Shown here: in pieces, positions 25,840-34,863 of the stretch
Layout of the letters: every line of letters begins with the position of its first letter
Position numbering within the stretch: position 1 is the first letter of the stretch
Assembly: GCF_900106785.1 (NCBI RefSeq)
Contig: NZ_LT629845.1
Location: forward strand, 1,124,466 to 1,188,465
Direction: 5' to 3'
Length of the DNA: 64,000 nt
DNA from: Prevotellamassilia timonensis
GTDB lineage: Bacteria > Bacteroidota > Bacteroidia > Bacteroidales > Bacteroidaceae
Translations under genes and position numbers: made by a program
The notes under the pieces: model-generated
Told to the model about the DNA's origin: nothing
Seen by the model: only the letters and a program-made list of their open reading frames with translations
Databases searched by the model: none

Positions 25840-26544
25840 TTACCCATTATTTGATATGCTCTGCAATGCCTCCACATCAATCAATTTAATAAAGCGGCCG
25901 TGCACCTCGACAAGCCCTTCATCGGCAAAGGCCGACAAGGTGCGTATGGCATTGCTTGTGGTCATGTTTGAAAGATTGGCCATATCCTCACGCGTGATGT
26001 GCAAGTCGAGTGTTTCGCCATCATTGCCATAACCATAAACATCAAGCAAATCGAGCAAAGTTTCAGCCAAACGCCCTCTCACGTGCTTTTGAGTGATGCT
26101 TACAACGCGTTGGTCGGCCTTGCCAAGGTCTGCCGCCAGAGCGTGCATAAAAAAGTGACACAGGCGTGTGTTGCTATCCATCAGATGATACAAGGCAAGC
26201 ATTGGCACGATGACAATTACACTCTCCTCGAATGCGGCAGCGGAGGTGATGTATGCCTCTCCTGCCATTGAGGCCCGATAGCCAAAATATTGTACGGCAC
26301 GCAACACACGGTTTATCAGAATCCGACCCCCCAAGCCCTCACGATATATTTTTACTTTGCCCGAAAGCAAGCAAAGCAAATTGGTTGGCTGATCACCCTC
26401 CTTATATATAATTTCGTTTTTCTTGAAACGCTCAACTCTCAAATTGTTTATCAAGAACTGCCGTTCATCAGCGTCCAACAGTTCCCACAAACCTTTCAGC
26501 GAGCGCGCAGCCCGCTGCTTGTCAAAATTGTCTAACCTTGTCAT
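25840..26544 (-). CDS. Crp/Fnr-family transcriptional regulator
   Basis: A 234-residue regulator: N-terminal cyclic-nucleotide-binding-like beta barrel (about 30-120, including YKEGDQPTNLLCLLSGKVKIY), dimer helix (about 125-150) and C-terminal winged helix (about 165-225) with recognition helix MTTSNAIRTLSAFADEGLV. It has no N-terminal cysteine cluster, so it is not an Fnr-type Fe-S oxygen sensor. The effector is unknown. The glycogen operon starts about 320 nt away, divergently. A short palindrome AAAGCAC-TT-GTGCTTT (26551-26564) just upstream of its start could be an autoregulatory site. Confidence 0.85.
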   Translation of the reverse strand: MTRLDNFDKQRAARSLKGLWELLDADERQFLINNLRVERFKKNEIIYKEGDQPTNLLCLLSGKVKIYREGLGGRILINRVLRAVQYFGYRASMAGEAYITSAAAFEESVIVIVPMLALYHLMDSNTRLCHFFMHALAADLGKADQRVVSITQKHVRGRLAETLLDLLDVYGYGNDGETLDLHITREDMANLSNMTTSNAIRTLSAFADEGLVEVHGRFIKLIDVEALQSISNNG

Positions 26545-26550
26545 GTGTCC

Positions 26551-26564
26551 AAAGCACTTGTGCT
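26551..26564. promoter_or_regulatory. Palindrome upstream of the crp-like gene
   Basis: AAAGCAC/GTGCTTT with a 2-nt centre, about 10 nt upstream of the regulator's ATG. Candidate operator; no second copy was found at the glycogen promoter. The rest of 26565-26778 shows nothing recognisable. Confidence 0.3.
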
Positions 26565-26778
26565 TTTTATTAGAATATAAGTGTCAGTTTCGTGTATTTA
26601 TATTGTGCGGCATTGTGCCTGTTGCATCATTTTAACAGACTGCCACCAAGAGCCTTTCTTAAAAGCCCCTATACATGGCAAAAGTAGTGATAACATTAAA
26701 ATTAGCCAAACTTTTCATACCATTTTGTATAACGGAGTTACAAAAACGCGAAGAAAAGCATTTTTCGTGCAAAAACCT

Positions 26779-26808
26779 TTTGGCTGTACTTTTTTTTTCC
26801 TACTTTTG
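26779..26808 (+). promoter_or_regulatory. Promoter of the glycogen operon
   Basis: TTTG (26779-26782), 18-bp spacer, TACTTTTG (26801-26808), 52 nt before the debranching-enzyme ATG. Confidence 0.6.
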
Positions 26809-26860
26809 AGAACCAAAAGAAAATCCGTACTGATTACGAACCTTAAAATCATATATCGCC

Positions 26861-28819
26861 ATGTGCTATCTTAGATTTGACAAGGCGCAAATGACCAACT
26901 TACAGGAGTCGCTCTACAAGGAGATGCTCATCACAAACCGGTCGGGGGCTTACTGCTCTACGACTTTGGTCGGTTGCAACATTCGAAAATATCATGGTCT
27001 GCTCGTCATGCCCGTTCCCGAGCTTGACGACGAAAACCATGTGCTGCTTTCATCACTTGATGAAACCATTATTCAGCATGGTGCTGAATTTAACCTTGGC
27101 CTGCACAAATACCAAGGTGAGAACTACAGCCCCAAGGGACACAAATACATTGTCAGTTTTGAATGGGAGCAAGTGCCCACATGGACTTATCGTGTGGGAG
27201 GCGTACTACTTAAGAAACAAATTGTGTTTGACACATCTATTTACCGAATTTACGTACGCTACACATTGCTTGACGCCCACTCCGAAACGACTTTGCGCTT
27301 GCGCCCGTTCTTGGCTTTCCGCAGCGTAAGACAATGGACACATGAGAACAATGTGGCCAACCGGAGTTACGACGAAGTGGAAAATGGCATTCGCATGTGT
27401 CTGTATCAGGGTTATCCCGACTTGTACATGCAAACAAGTACCAAAGCCGAATGGAAATATTGCCCCGACTGGTACAGGGGACTTGATTACCCCAAAGAGC
27501 GCGAACGCGGCTATAATGCCTCGGAAGATTTGTTCGTGCCAGGATATTTTGAAATGCCTATCAAGAAAGGCGAGAGCATTACATTCAGCGCTGGCGTTGC
27601 ACCCATTGAGCCAGAACAGATTGATGTTCTCCGCCAAAACGAGGTGGACAATATCGACCACCGCGACAGCTTTTACCACTGCCTTGTTAATGCCGCACAC
27701 CAATTCCGTGTCAATAAAGACGATGAGTCGTACATTCTGGCTGGTTACCCCTGGTTCAAGCCACGTGCCCGCGACACATTTATATCTATGCCGGGCCTGA
27801 CTTTGGCCATTGGCGAAAAGGACCGTTTCGAAGCTTATATGGAAACGGCCTCGAAAGCCATCTACAACTTTATCAACAAAGAGCCCATGTCGATTGGCAT
27901 CTACGAAATGGAGCAACCTGACACCTTGCTCTGGGCTACGTGGACCATACAGCAATATAGCAAATATACATCGCGCAAGGATTGCTACGAAAAGTACGGC
28001 AAGTTGTTCAAACACATCATGGACTTTATTAGCAATGGGCAGCACCCCAACCTCTTTGTTCATGATAACGGACTGCTCTATGCTAATGGACGCGACCGTG
28101 CCATTACGTGGATGAACTCTCAGTCTGACGGACGCCCCATCGTGCCACGCTCAGGCTATATAGTAGAGTTTAACGCACTTTGGTACAATGCGCTCAAGTT
28201 CTTTGAGCAACTGATTGAGGAGAACGGACAGGAAGAGTATGCCGGACTGAAAGACGAAGTGGGCAAATTGGCCGAGAAAGTGGCACGCTCATTCAAAGAG
28301 GTGTTCCTTAACGAATACGGCTACCTGCTTGACTATGTTGACGGACAGATGATGGATTGGAGCGTACGCCCCAACCAGCTCTTTGCCATTGCCTTTGACT
28401 ATTCGCCACTCGACATGAAAGAGCGCAAGTCGGTGCTCGACATCTGTACCAAGGAGCTTGTCACCCCCAAGGGCATTCGTTCACTCTCACCACAGAGCGG
28501 CGGCTACAACCCCATGTACGTTGGACCGCAAACGCAACGCGACCTGGCCTATCACCAAGGCACAGCATGGCCTTGGCTCACTGGTTTCTACCTCGAAGCG
28601 TATCTGCGCGTTTACCGCATGAGCGGTGTCAACTATATTGAACGCAAACTGATTGGATTTGAGGAGGAACTCTTCTATCATTGCATTGGCACAATCCCCG
28701 AACTCTTTGACGGCAATCCACCCTTCCACGGACGTGGGGCTATTTCCTTTGCCATGAATGTGAGCGGCATATTGCGCGCACTGCGATTACTTGAAAAATA
28801 TAATAATGCCATGGAATAA
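26861..28819 (+). CDS. Glycogen debranching enzyme (amylo-alpha-1,6-glucosidase type)
   Basis: A 652-residue cytoplasmic enzyme of the GDE/amylo-1,6-glucosidase family (GH133-like). The N-terminal GDE_N domain has NRSGAYCSTTLVGCNIRKYHGLL and LSSLDETIIQHG; the C-terminal (alpha/alpha)6 catalytic domain has GYPWFKPRARDTFISMPGL, RSGYIVEFNALWYNALKFFE and YHQGTAWPWLTGFYLEA. It would hydrolyse alpha-1,6 branch points of storage glycogen. The glycosyltransferase starts 74 nt after the stop and GH57 follows, a glycogen-metabolism cluster that I know from Bacteroides and Prevotella. Confidence 0.92.
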   Translation: MCYLRFDKAQMTNLQESLYKEMLITNRSGAYCSTTLVGCNIRKYHGLLVMPVPELDDENHVLLSSLDETIIQHGAEFNLGLHKYQGENYSPKGHKYIVSFEWEQVPTWTYRVGGVLLKKQIVFDTSIYRIYVRYTLLDAHSETTLRLRPFLAFRSVRQWTHENNVANRSYDEVENGIRMCLYQGYPDLYMQTSTKAEWKYCPDWYRGLDYPKERERGYNASEDLFVPGYFEMPIKKGESITFSAGVAPIEPEQIDVLRQNEVDNIDHRDSFYHCLVNAAHQFRVNKDDESYILAGYPWFKPRARDTFISMPGLTLAIGEKDRFEAYMETASKAIYNFINKEPMSIGIYEMEQPDTLLWATWTIQQYSKYTSRKDCYEKYGKLFKHIMDFISNGQHPNLFVHDNGLLYANGRDRAITWMNSQSDGRPIVPRSGYIVEFNALWYNALKFFEQLIEENGQEEYAGLKDEVGKLAEKVARSFKEVFLNEYGYLLDYVDGQMMDWSVRPNQLFAIAFDYSPLDMKERKSVLDICTKELVTPKGIRSLSPQSGGYNPMYVGPQTQRDLAYHQGTAWPWLTGFYLEAYLRVYRMSGVNYIERKLIGFEEELFYHCIGTIPELFDGNPPFHGRGAISFAMNVSGILRALRLLEKYNNAME

Positions 28820-28893
28820 GGTGAATGCTCAAGCCAATGAACCTTACCTGTAACGGAGTTCACAGCTTGTCACCTTCCACAAAACGAAACGTT

Positions 28894-30168
28894 ATGAAAG
28901 TTCTTATGTTTGGCTGGGAATTTCCCCCGCATATTCTTGGTGGGTTGGGTACAGCCAGCTACGGCATCACTAAAGGGCTGTCGCTGCAGCCGGACGTTCA
29001 TATCACTTTTTGTCTGCCTAAACCCTGGGGCGACGAGGACAAGAGCTTTATGAACATCATCGGCATGAGCGAAACGCCTGTCGTATGGCGCGACGTGGAC
29101 TACGACTACGTAAAGCAGCGTTTGGGTGACCGTATGTCGCCTGAGCTTTACTATCAACTGCGCGACAATATTTATGCCGACTTTAATTACCGCTTGACCG
29201 ATGACTTGGGCTGCATTGAGTTTTCTGGACGCTATCCCGATAACCTGCAGGACGAAATCAACAACTACTCTATTGTGGCTGGTGTCATTGCACGCCAGCA
29301 AGAGTACGACATCATTCACGCACACGACTGGCTCACCTACCCTGCCGGCATTCATGCAAAGAATGTGAGTGGCAAACCTTTGGTCATTCATGTGCACGCT
29401 ACCGACTTTGACCGCTCACGCGGACACGTTAACCCCACTGTGTATGGAATTGAGAAAGACGGCATGGACCACGCCGACTGCATCATGTGTGTGTCTGAAC
29501 TTACACGGCAAACCGTTATCAACCACTACCATCAGGACCCTGCCAAGGTGGTGACCATGCACAATGCCGTATATCCGCTCTCGAGCGACATTCTGAACAT
29601 GGTGGAGGAGAAACGCAAGGCACACGAGCACCGCAAAGAGAAGGTGGTAACCTTCCTGGGGCGCATCACTATGCAAAAGGGACCTGAATACTTTGTTGAG
29701 GCGGCATCGCTTGTGCTGCAGCGCACACATAACATCAGGTTTTGCATGGCCGGTTCGGGCGACATGATGAACGACATGATTAACATGGTAGCAGCCCGCG
29801 GCATTGCCGACAGATTTCACTTTCCGGGATTTATGCGTGGCAAACAAGTGTACGAGGCCTTTGCCGACTCCGATGTGTATGTAATGCCTTCGGTGAGTGA
29901 GCCTTTTGGCATATCTCCGCTTGAGGCTATGCAATGTGGCGTTCCGTCTATTATTTCGAAGCAAAGTGGTTGCGCCGAAATCCTTGACAAGTGCATCAAA
30001 ACCGATTATTGGGACATCAATGCCATGGCCGATGCCATGTACTCTATATGTACCAATGAGTCGCTGCACGAATACCTTAAAGTGGAAGGCAAAAAGGAGG
30101 TTGACCAAATCACTTGGGAGAAAGTTGGAAAACGCATCTACGATGTTTACTGCAACCTTATAAAATGA
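28894..30168 (+). CDS. GT4/GT5-like glycosyltransferase of the glycogen operon
   Basis: A 424-residue GT-B glycosyltransferase. The N-terminal MFGWEFPPHILGGLGTA resembles the glucan synthase catalytic start (the GGLG donor-site turn), and the C-terminal domain has FLGRITMQKGPEYFVEA and EPFGISPLEAMQCGVP, the E-x7-E motif of retaining GTs. Probable role: extending alpha-1,4-glucan or a related oligosaccharide, inferred from the operon. Start 28894 (MKVLMFGWEF) is chosen over an ATG 23 codons upstream because it removes an unrelated leader. GH57 follows 58 nt after the stop. Confidence 0.85.
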   Translation: MKVLMFGWEFPPHILGGLGTASYGITKGLSLQPDVHITFCLPKPWGDEDKSFMNIIGMSETPVVWRDVDYDYVKQRLGDRMSPELYYQLRDNIYADFNYRLTDDLGCIEFSGRYPDNLQDEINNYSIVAGVIARQQEYDIIHAHDWLTYPAGIHAKNVSGKPLVIHVHATDFDRSRGHVNPTVYGIEKDGMDHADCIMCVSELTRQTVINHYHQDPAKVVTMHNAVYPLSSDILNMVEEKRKAHEHRKEKVVTFLGRITMQKGPEYFVEAASLVLQRTHNIRFCMAGSGDMMNDMINMVAARGIADRFHFPGFMRGKQVYEAFADSDVYVMPSVSEPFGISPLEAMQCGVPSIISKQSGCAEILDKCIKTDYWDINAMADAMYSICTNESLHEYLKVEGKKEVDQITWEKVGKRIYDVYCNLIK

Positions 30169-30226
30169 TAACTAAGTGTCACTGCCTGCAAACATGGGCA
30201 GCACACACCATCAACATACCGACATC

Positions 30227-31657
30227 ATGAAAACAGTTTGTCTATATTTTGAAATACACCAGAATATCCACCTGAAGCGCTACCGCTTTTTCGATATCGG
30301 CACGGATCATTACTATTATGATGACTACGAGAATGCGCGTTCTATTTCAGAAACTGCAGAACGCTCATACGTACCTGCCCTTCAAACGCTCATCGAAATG
30401 GCTGAAGCTAACCCAGGTGAGTTCAAATGTGCCATTTCGCTGTCGGGCTGCGCCATCGAACAGCTTGAAAATCACGCCCCACAATGTATTGAATTGCTAC
30501 AAAAGCTCAACGACACTGGGTGTGTAGAGTTTTTGGCCGAACCTTACTCACACGGTTTCTCTTCACTTATCAACGAAGATACTTTCCGCGACGAGGTGCA
30601 GCGCCTTTGCAAGAAGGTAAAATCGCTCTTCGGACAAGAGCCCAAGATTTTCCGCAACTCATGTCTTATTTATTCTGACGACATTGGCGAACTTGTGGCT
30701 TCAATGGGTTTCAAGGGCATGTTGGCCGAAGGCGCCAAGCATGTGTTAGGTTGGAAAAGCCCGCACTTTGTGTATAACTGCTGCCGCGACCCACGCCTTA
30801 AATTGCTGTTGCGCGACTACTCACTCTCCGAGGACATTTCTTTCCGCTTCAACGACTCGTCGTGGAGTGAATATCCACTCTTTGCCGATACTTACGCTGA
30901 CTGGATTGCCCAGTTGCCCGAGGAGGAACAAGTTATCAACATCTTTATGGAGCTCTGCGCACTCGGCATCTTCCAGCCATTGTCATCAAACATTCTCGAA
31001 TTTATGAAGGCTCTGCCCGCCCAATTCAAGCAGCGCGGCATTACCTTCAGCACGCCGTCTGAGATATGTGGCCGCGTGAAGTCGGCCGGAGACTTGACCG
31101 TAACCTACCCCACCTCGTGGGTTGACGAAGAACGCGACATGTCACCATGGTTGGGCAACGTGATGCAACGCGAAGCATTCAACAAGCTTTACTCAATTGC
31201 CGACCGCGTACGCATTTGCCGTGACCGCCGACTGATGCAGGACTTTGACTATCTGCAAGCATCGAACAATCTGCGTTTTATGAGCACCAAACCCAACAGC
31301 TATGGTGGCTACCGCGGCATCTACGATTCGCCCTACGATGCGTTTACCAATTATATGAATATTTTGGGCGACTTCATTACACGCGTAAACGAACGCTATC
31401 CGCTTGACATTGATAACGAGGAACTAAACTCTTTGCTTACTACCATCAAGAACCAAGGTGATGAGTTGGCTTTGAAGGACAAGGAAATTTCCAAACTTCA
31501 GAACATGCTCGCACGTTTTGAAAAGGAGGAGGCCCCAAAATCTGAGGTTTCGCCTGTTGAAGCAGAAGAAGCATCAAAGCCACAAGCTACCCCTGCCGCC
31601 AAGCGCAAAGCGCCAGCCCGCAAAACAACAGTTAAGAAGAATGCCACAACGAAGTAA
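30227..31657 (+). CDS. GH57-family protein lacking expected catalytic residues (probable pseudoenzyme)
   Basis: A 476-residue GH57-fold protein starting MKTVCLYFEIHQ. The fold markers remain: CVEFLAEPYSHG, MLAEGAKHVLGWKSPHF, ISFRFNDSSWSEYPL and SWVDEERDMSPWLGN. Relatives that I know read FRNTE (nucleophile Glu) and MDYETFGEHQ (acid Asp); here those are FRNSC with Cys146 (codon 30662-30664) and MELCALGIFQ (241-250). Hydrolysis is therefore unlikely and a glucan-binding or regulatory role is possible. After residue about 400 come a coiled coil and a Lys/Ala/Pro-rich, histone-H1-like tail (PAAKRKAPARKTTVKK), also unusual for GH57. The reading frame is undamaged. Confidence 0.85.
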   Translation: MKTVCLYFEIHQNIHLKRYRFFDIGTDHYYYDDYENARSISETAERSYVPALQTLIEMAEANPGEFKCAISLSGCAIEQLENHAPQCIELLQKLNDTGCVEFLAEPYSHGFSSLINEDTFRDEVQRLCKKVKSLFGQEPKIFRNSCLIYSDDIGELVASMGFKGMLAEGAKHVLGWKSPHFVYNCCRDPRLKLLLRDYSLSEDISFRFNDSSWSEYPLFADTYADWIAQLPEEEQVINIFMELCALGIFQPLSSNILEFMKALPAQFKQRGITFSTPSEICGRVKSAGDLTVTYPTSWVDEERDMSPWLGNVMQREAFNKLYSIADRVRICRDRRLMQDFDYLQASNNLRFMSTKPNSYGGYRGIYDSPYDAFTNYMNILGDFITRVNERYPLDIDNEELNSLLTTIKNQGDELALKDKEISKLQNMLARFEKEEAPKSEVSPVEAEEASKPQATPAAKRKAPARKTTVKKNATTK

Positions 31658-31689
31658 ATCGTTAGCATTGACAATTACATAATACACAC

Positions 31690-31732
31690 AAAGTCCGCTT
31701 TATTTCACAACACATGAAATAAAGCGGACTTT
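31690..31732. terminator. Bidirectional terminator after the glycogen operon
   Basis: AAAGTCCGCTTTATTTCA (31690-31707), 7-nt loop, perfect 18-bp complement (31715-31732), with A- and T-rich ends. Lies between the glycogen operon and the convergent hydrolase gene. Confidence 0.85.
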
Positions 31733-31815
31733 GCCTTTAGAGCGCGTTGTAGCAGAAAGCATATTACAACGTGTTACGCGCGCATTATTACTACAACTTC
31801 AAACGGGCATCATCA

Positions 31816-32781
31816 TCATATTCCCGCACGCTTAACAAACTGTTGTACGCGCTGTGTGTATTCGTCGGGATAAAGCCAGTAACTTCTTGCATGTTCCGCA
31901 CGGGGTGCTAACCAAAGTTCTTTGTAACCTGGCTTAGCCTGGTACAACGGATAGACCATGCGTGTAGGCACGAACTTGTCGGCCGTGCCATGAATAAACA
32001 ACATGGGTTTGGTGCAATGGCGCACTTGATTGAGGGCTGAGGCTTCGTAAAAATTCCAACCATAACGCCATTGGCACAGCTGCGAAGCTACAGGTATTAA
32101 CGGCCAGACTGGCAAACCGAAGCGTTCCTTTAATTCCTTGCCAAACTGCTCATCTACCGAAGTGTAGCCGCAGTCTTCAACAAAGGCCTTGATGGAAACC
32201 GGCAAATCGCTGTCGCCTGAGAGCATCATGGTGGTGGCTGCTCCCATCGACACGCCATGCACTACCAAACGCACTGAGTCGCCGAACAACGCCGGTGCCG
32301 CCTCTGCCCACTGCCGCACATCATAGCGGTCAAACCACCCCATCTGGAAGTGGTCGCCATCAGTACGCCCCGCATTGCGCAAATCGGGAACGATGATGTT
32401 CATCTGCAAATTGCGATTATACATTCGTCCTAATGGCATCATGCGTATGCTGCAATCGGTGTAACCATGCACAAGCAAAGCCGTGGCTGCCGTTTGACGC
32501 GGAGCCCTCACATACCACGCATGCACACGCGCCCCGTCCTTGGCTATTATAAAAGTGTCACGCAACGCATGGACCGCTTGCAGGGAGTCACGCCATGCGG
32601 CCATGCCTGGATAAAGGCTGTCCATTTCAGCCCAAGCCAACTGTTCGTTGCGCGAACGGTCGCCTGGCTTCAAAGCATAATCTATCAAATACCAAGCCCC
32701 ACCCAATATGGCACTTAACACAATGATGACAAGCACCAGTAAGGCCGTCAATATATGTGTGTGTTGTAATCTGTTTCTCAT
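31816..32781 (-). CDS. Membrane-anchored alpha/beta hydrolase
   Basis: About 321 residues. An N-terminal hydrophobic segment (residues about 8-32, ILTALLVLVIIVLSAILGGAW) anchors or exports an alpha/beta-hydrolase domain. The triad is visible: nucleophile Ser in HGVSMGAAT, acid in FIHGTADKFVP and His in PRAEHARSY; TALLVHGYTDC forms the oxyanion-hole region. It resembles BAAT/YqkD-type serine hydrolases; the substrate is unknown. I prefer the ATG at 32781 (MRNRLQ) because a TATCGTTG -7-like box lies just upstream; an in-frame ATG at 32814 would add 11 residues. Confidence 0.8.
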   Translation of the reverse strand: MRNRLQHTHILTALLVLVIIVLSAILGGAWYLIDYALKPGDRSRNEQLAWAEMDSLYPGMAAWRDSLQAVHALRDTFIIAKDGARVHAWYVRAPRQTAATALLVHGYTDCSIRMMPLGRMYNRNLQMNIIVPDLRNAGRTDGDHFQMGWFDRYDVRQWAEAAPALFGDSVRLVVHGVSMGAATTMMLSGDSDLPVSIKAFVEDCGYTSVDEQFGKELKERFGLPVWPLIPVASQLCQWRYGWNFYEASALNQVRHCTKPMLFIHGTADKFVPTRMVYPLYQAKPGYKELWLAPRAEHARSYWLYPDEYTQRVQQFVKRAGI

Positions 32782-32834
32782 AAAACTACTGAATTTGGGC
32801 AACGATACTGCCACTATATTCTACAAAAAACATT

Positions 32835-32886
32835 AATGGGCTGACACGCATATACAATATCAAGTCATTATGCTTGCCAGCCCATT
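32835..32886 (-). terminator. Hairpin downstream of the RlmI-like gene
   Basis: AATGGGCTG (32835-32843) and CAGCCCATT (32878-32886) form a 9-bp stem; T-rich sequence follows on the minus strand (AATGTTTTTTG). It would terminate the DUF5063-exonuclease-RlmI operon. Confidence 0.6.
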
Positions 32887-32958
32887 ATAAGCAGGTATTC
32901 TCTTTCAATGTAAAACAAATCCTGAGCTCCTACCTACTTACTCTGTTTTACTAACTCA

Positions 32959-34209
32959 TTATTCCACTTCAAGCACCAAGCCTTTCAAATATTCGCCCTC
33001 GGGATGATATATGTTGATGGGGTGGTCTGCCGGTTGATGCAGCTGATGCAATATGCGCACGTGTCGTCCGCTCTGCGCCGCTGCCGTAAATACTGCCAAA
33101 CGGAATTGATCCTTGTTCACAGCCTGCGAGCAACTGAATGTAAACACAATGCCGCCCGGCTTAATCTTGCGAAAGGCGATGGCATTAAGACGCGTATACC
33201 CCTTCAGCGCACGTGGCAAAGCGTCCTTGTGCTTGGCAAAGGCAGGGGGGTCAAGCACAATGAGGTCGTAGTTGCTACCAGCTTGCTCCAAGAATTTGAA
33301 GGCGTCTTCGGCAAAAGCCTCATGACGTGCATCACCCGGAAAGTTCATCTCGGCATTGGCACGGGTAAGGTCTATGGCCTTTGCCGATGAGTCAACCGAG
33401 TGCACCAAGTTAGCCCCACCGCGCATGGCATACACACTGAAGCCACCTGTGTAGCAGAACATGTTCAGCACATTGCGTCCCTTGGCATAGTGTTCGAGCA
33501 ATGAGCGATTTTCGCGTTGGTCTACAAAGAAGCCCGTTTTCTGTCCACGCAACCAGTCAATGTGAAACTTCAAGCCGTTTTCAACAGCCACGTTTCCCTC
33601 ATCGTGTCCGCGTAAAAAACCATTTTCTTGGTGTAAATCGGCCTTAAAGGGCAAGGTGGTTTCTGACTTGTAATATACGTTTTCTATCAAGCCTTCCGAG
33701 GCTTCGATCAAGGCATCGGCTATTTGCTCACGGCTCATGTGCATACCCACTGAGTGTGCTTGCATCACTGCCGTTTTGCCGTATACATCTATTACAAGCC
33801 CTGGCAAGCGATCGCCTTCGCCATGCACCAAACGATAAATGTTGTTGTCGGCACGCCCCGTAAGTTGCAAAGCTTTGCGCAAACGTAAGGCCTCTGACAA
33901 GCGTGTCACCCAAAATGCGTGGTCAATCTTTTCTTCCCTGAAGGTAAGCATACGCACAGCTATCGAACCTATTTGGTAATGGCCATAGCCCATCAACTCG
34001 TTTTCGTTCGACACAATGCGCACAACATCACCCTCGTTCAATTTGCCATTGGCACCTGCTATGGCACCTGAGAACACCCATGGGTGAAAACGTTTGAGGC
34101 TCTCACTCTTTCCGCGACGCAGGAATAACGTCGTTATGGAACCATCATAATCATCGGTCATGACCGGCATATCGGCCACCGGCATACTATTATGCTTCTT
34201 TTGCTTCAT
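32959..34209 (-). CDS. Class I SAM-dependent rRNA methyltransferase, RlmI-like
   Basis: A 416-residue protein with an N-terminal PUA domain (about 25-105; LFLRRGKSESLKRFHPWVFSG) and a C-terminal Rossmann methyltransferase: NMFCYTGGFSVYAMRGG binds SAM, LIVLDPPAFAKHKDA is the DPPxF catalytic block, and FSCSQAV carries a cysteine. This matches RlmI (23S rRNA m5C1962); the exact target base cannot be read from sequence. Its start overlaps the exonuclease gene by 20 nt, so the two are coupled. Confidence 0.9.
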   Translation of the reverse strand: MKQKKHNSMPVADMPVMTDDYDGSITTLFLRRGKSESLKRFHPWVFSGAIAGANGKLNEGDVVRIVSNENELMGYGHYQIGSIAVRMLTFREEKIDHAFWVTRLSEALRLRKALQLTGRADNNIYRLVHGEGDRLPGLVIDVYGKTAVMQAHSVGMHMSREQIADALIEASEGLIENVYYKSETTLPFKADLHQENGFLRGHDEGNVAVENGLKFHIDWLRGQKTGFFVDQRENRSLLEHYAKGRNVLNMFCYTGGFSVYAMRGGANLVHSVDSSAKAIDLTRANAEMNFPGDARHEAFAEDAFKFLEQAGSNYDLIVLDPPAFAKHKDALPRALKGYTRLNAIAFRKIKPGGIVFTFSCSQAVNKDQFRLAVFTAAAQSGRHVRILHQLHQPADHPINIYHPEGEYLKGLVLEVE

Positions 34210-34861
34210 TGCTGTTATTAGTGTTTGAGGCTTCGGGGCCTACCAGTTCATAATCATTTGTGGCTTTCAGTTGCTTTAATTCCTTGTACAGTTGAATGCA
34301 AGTGTAAGCATCTGTTGCAGCATATACCTTTTGCGATTCCGTCAACACGTCTGCCTCCCAATTTGAGAGTTGGGCACTTTTAGATATGCGCTTGTGAAAA
34401 ACATTGGCATACAACTTTTGCAGACTCATATCCTGTATGCCCATTTGCTTGACATAATCCTGCAGGTCAATATAGCCACCTGGTTTGAAATCGCTGTTGC
34501 GACGGCGCAGCATTAAAAAGTCGTCCTTAAGCGAGAGGCCGACTTTTAGCACGTCGGGACTTGCCAGGAGGTTAGCCATACATGGCAAAAAGCCTATTTC
34601 GTTCATTCTGAACAAAAAGCACATTTGCTCATTGGCCACCTGTAGCAAGGCTACCTTATGACTTTCTCCCTTGCGAAAGGTAGGGCGTGTTTCGGTGTCT
34701 ATACCCAATATCGGCGATTTCTTCAATACCTCGACCGCGCGTTCTGCCTCATTTTCGCTTTGCACAACATATATTTTGCCATCAAAAGCGTAGCGTGGCA
34801 ATGACGGGATAAATTTCTTGTCTGTTCTAACAAATAACTGACGCACGTTGGTTGTATACAT
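34190..34861 (-). CDS. 3'-5' exonuclease, RNase D/WRN-like
   Basis: A 223-residue DnaQ-superfamily exonuclease. The first motif is ILGIDTETRP (Asp55, Glu57); GLSLKDDFLML is the second, and the third is AATDAYTCIQLY with the tyrosine-type (DEDDy) spacing. No HRDC domain is present, so it resembles the single-domain WRN-exonuclease proteins of Bacteroidota rather than full RNase D. Substrate (RNA or DNA) unknown. The gene lies between DUF5063 (2-nt gap) and RlmI (overlap), suggesting an RNA-processing link. Confidence 0.87.
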   Translation of the reverse strand: MYTTNVRQLFVRTDKKFIPSLPRYAFDGKIYVVQSENEAERAVEVLKKSPILGIDTETRPTFRKGESHKVALLQVANEQMCFLFRMNEIGFLPCMANLLASPDVLKVGLSLKDDFLMLRRRNSDFKPGGYIDLQDYVKQMGIQDMSLQKLYANVFHKRISKSAQLSNWEADVLTESQKVYAATDAYTCIQLYKELKQLKATNDYELVGPEASNTNNSNEAKEA

Positions 34862-34863
34862 CT

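Noticed and set aside
30227-31657. GH57 gene as a pseudogene
   Set aside because: The frame is complete, with conserved fold blocks on both sides of the altered motifs and normal operon spacing; loss of catalysis without loss of the protein is more likely.
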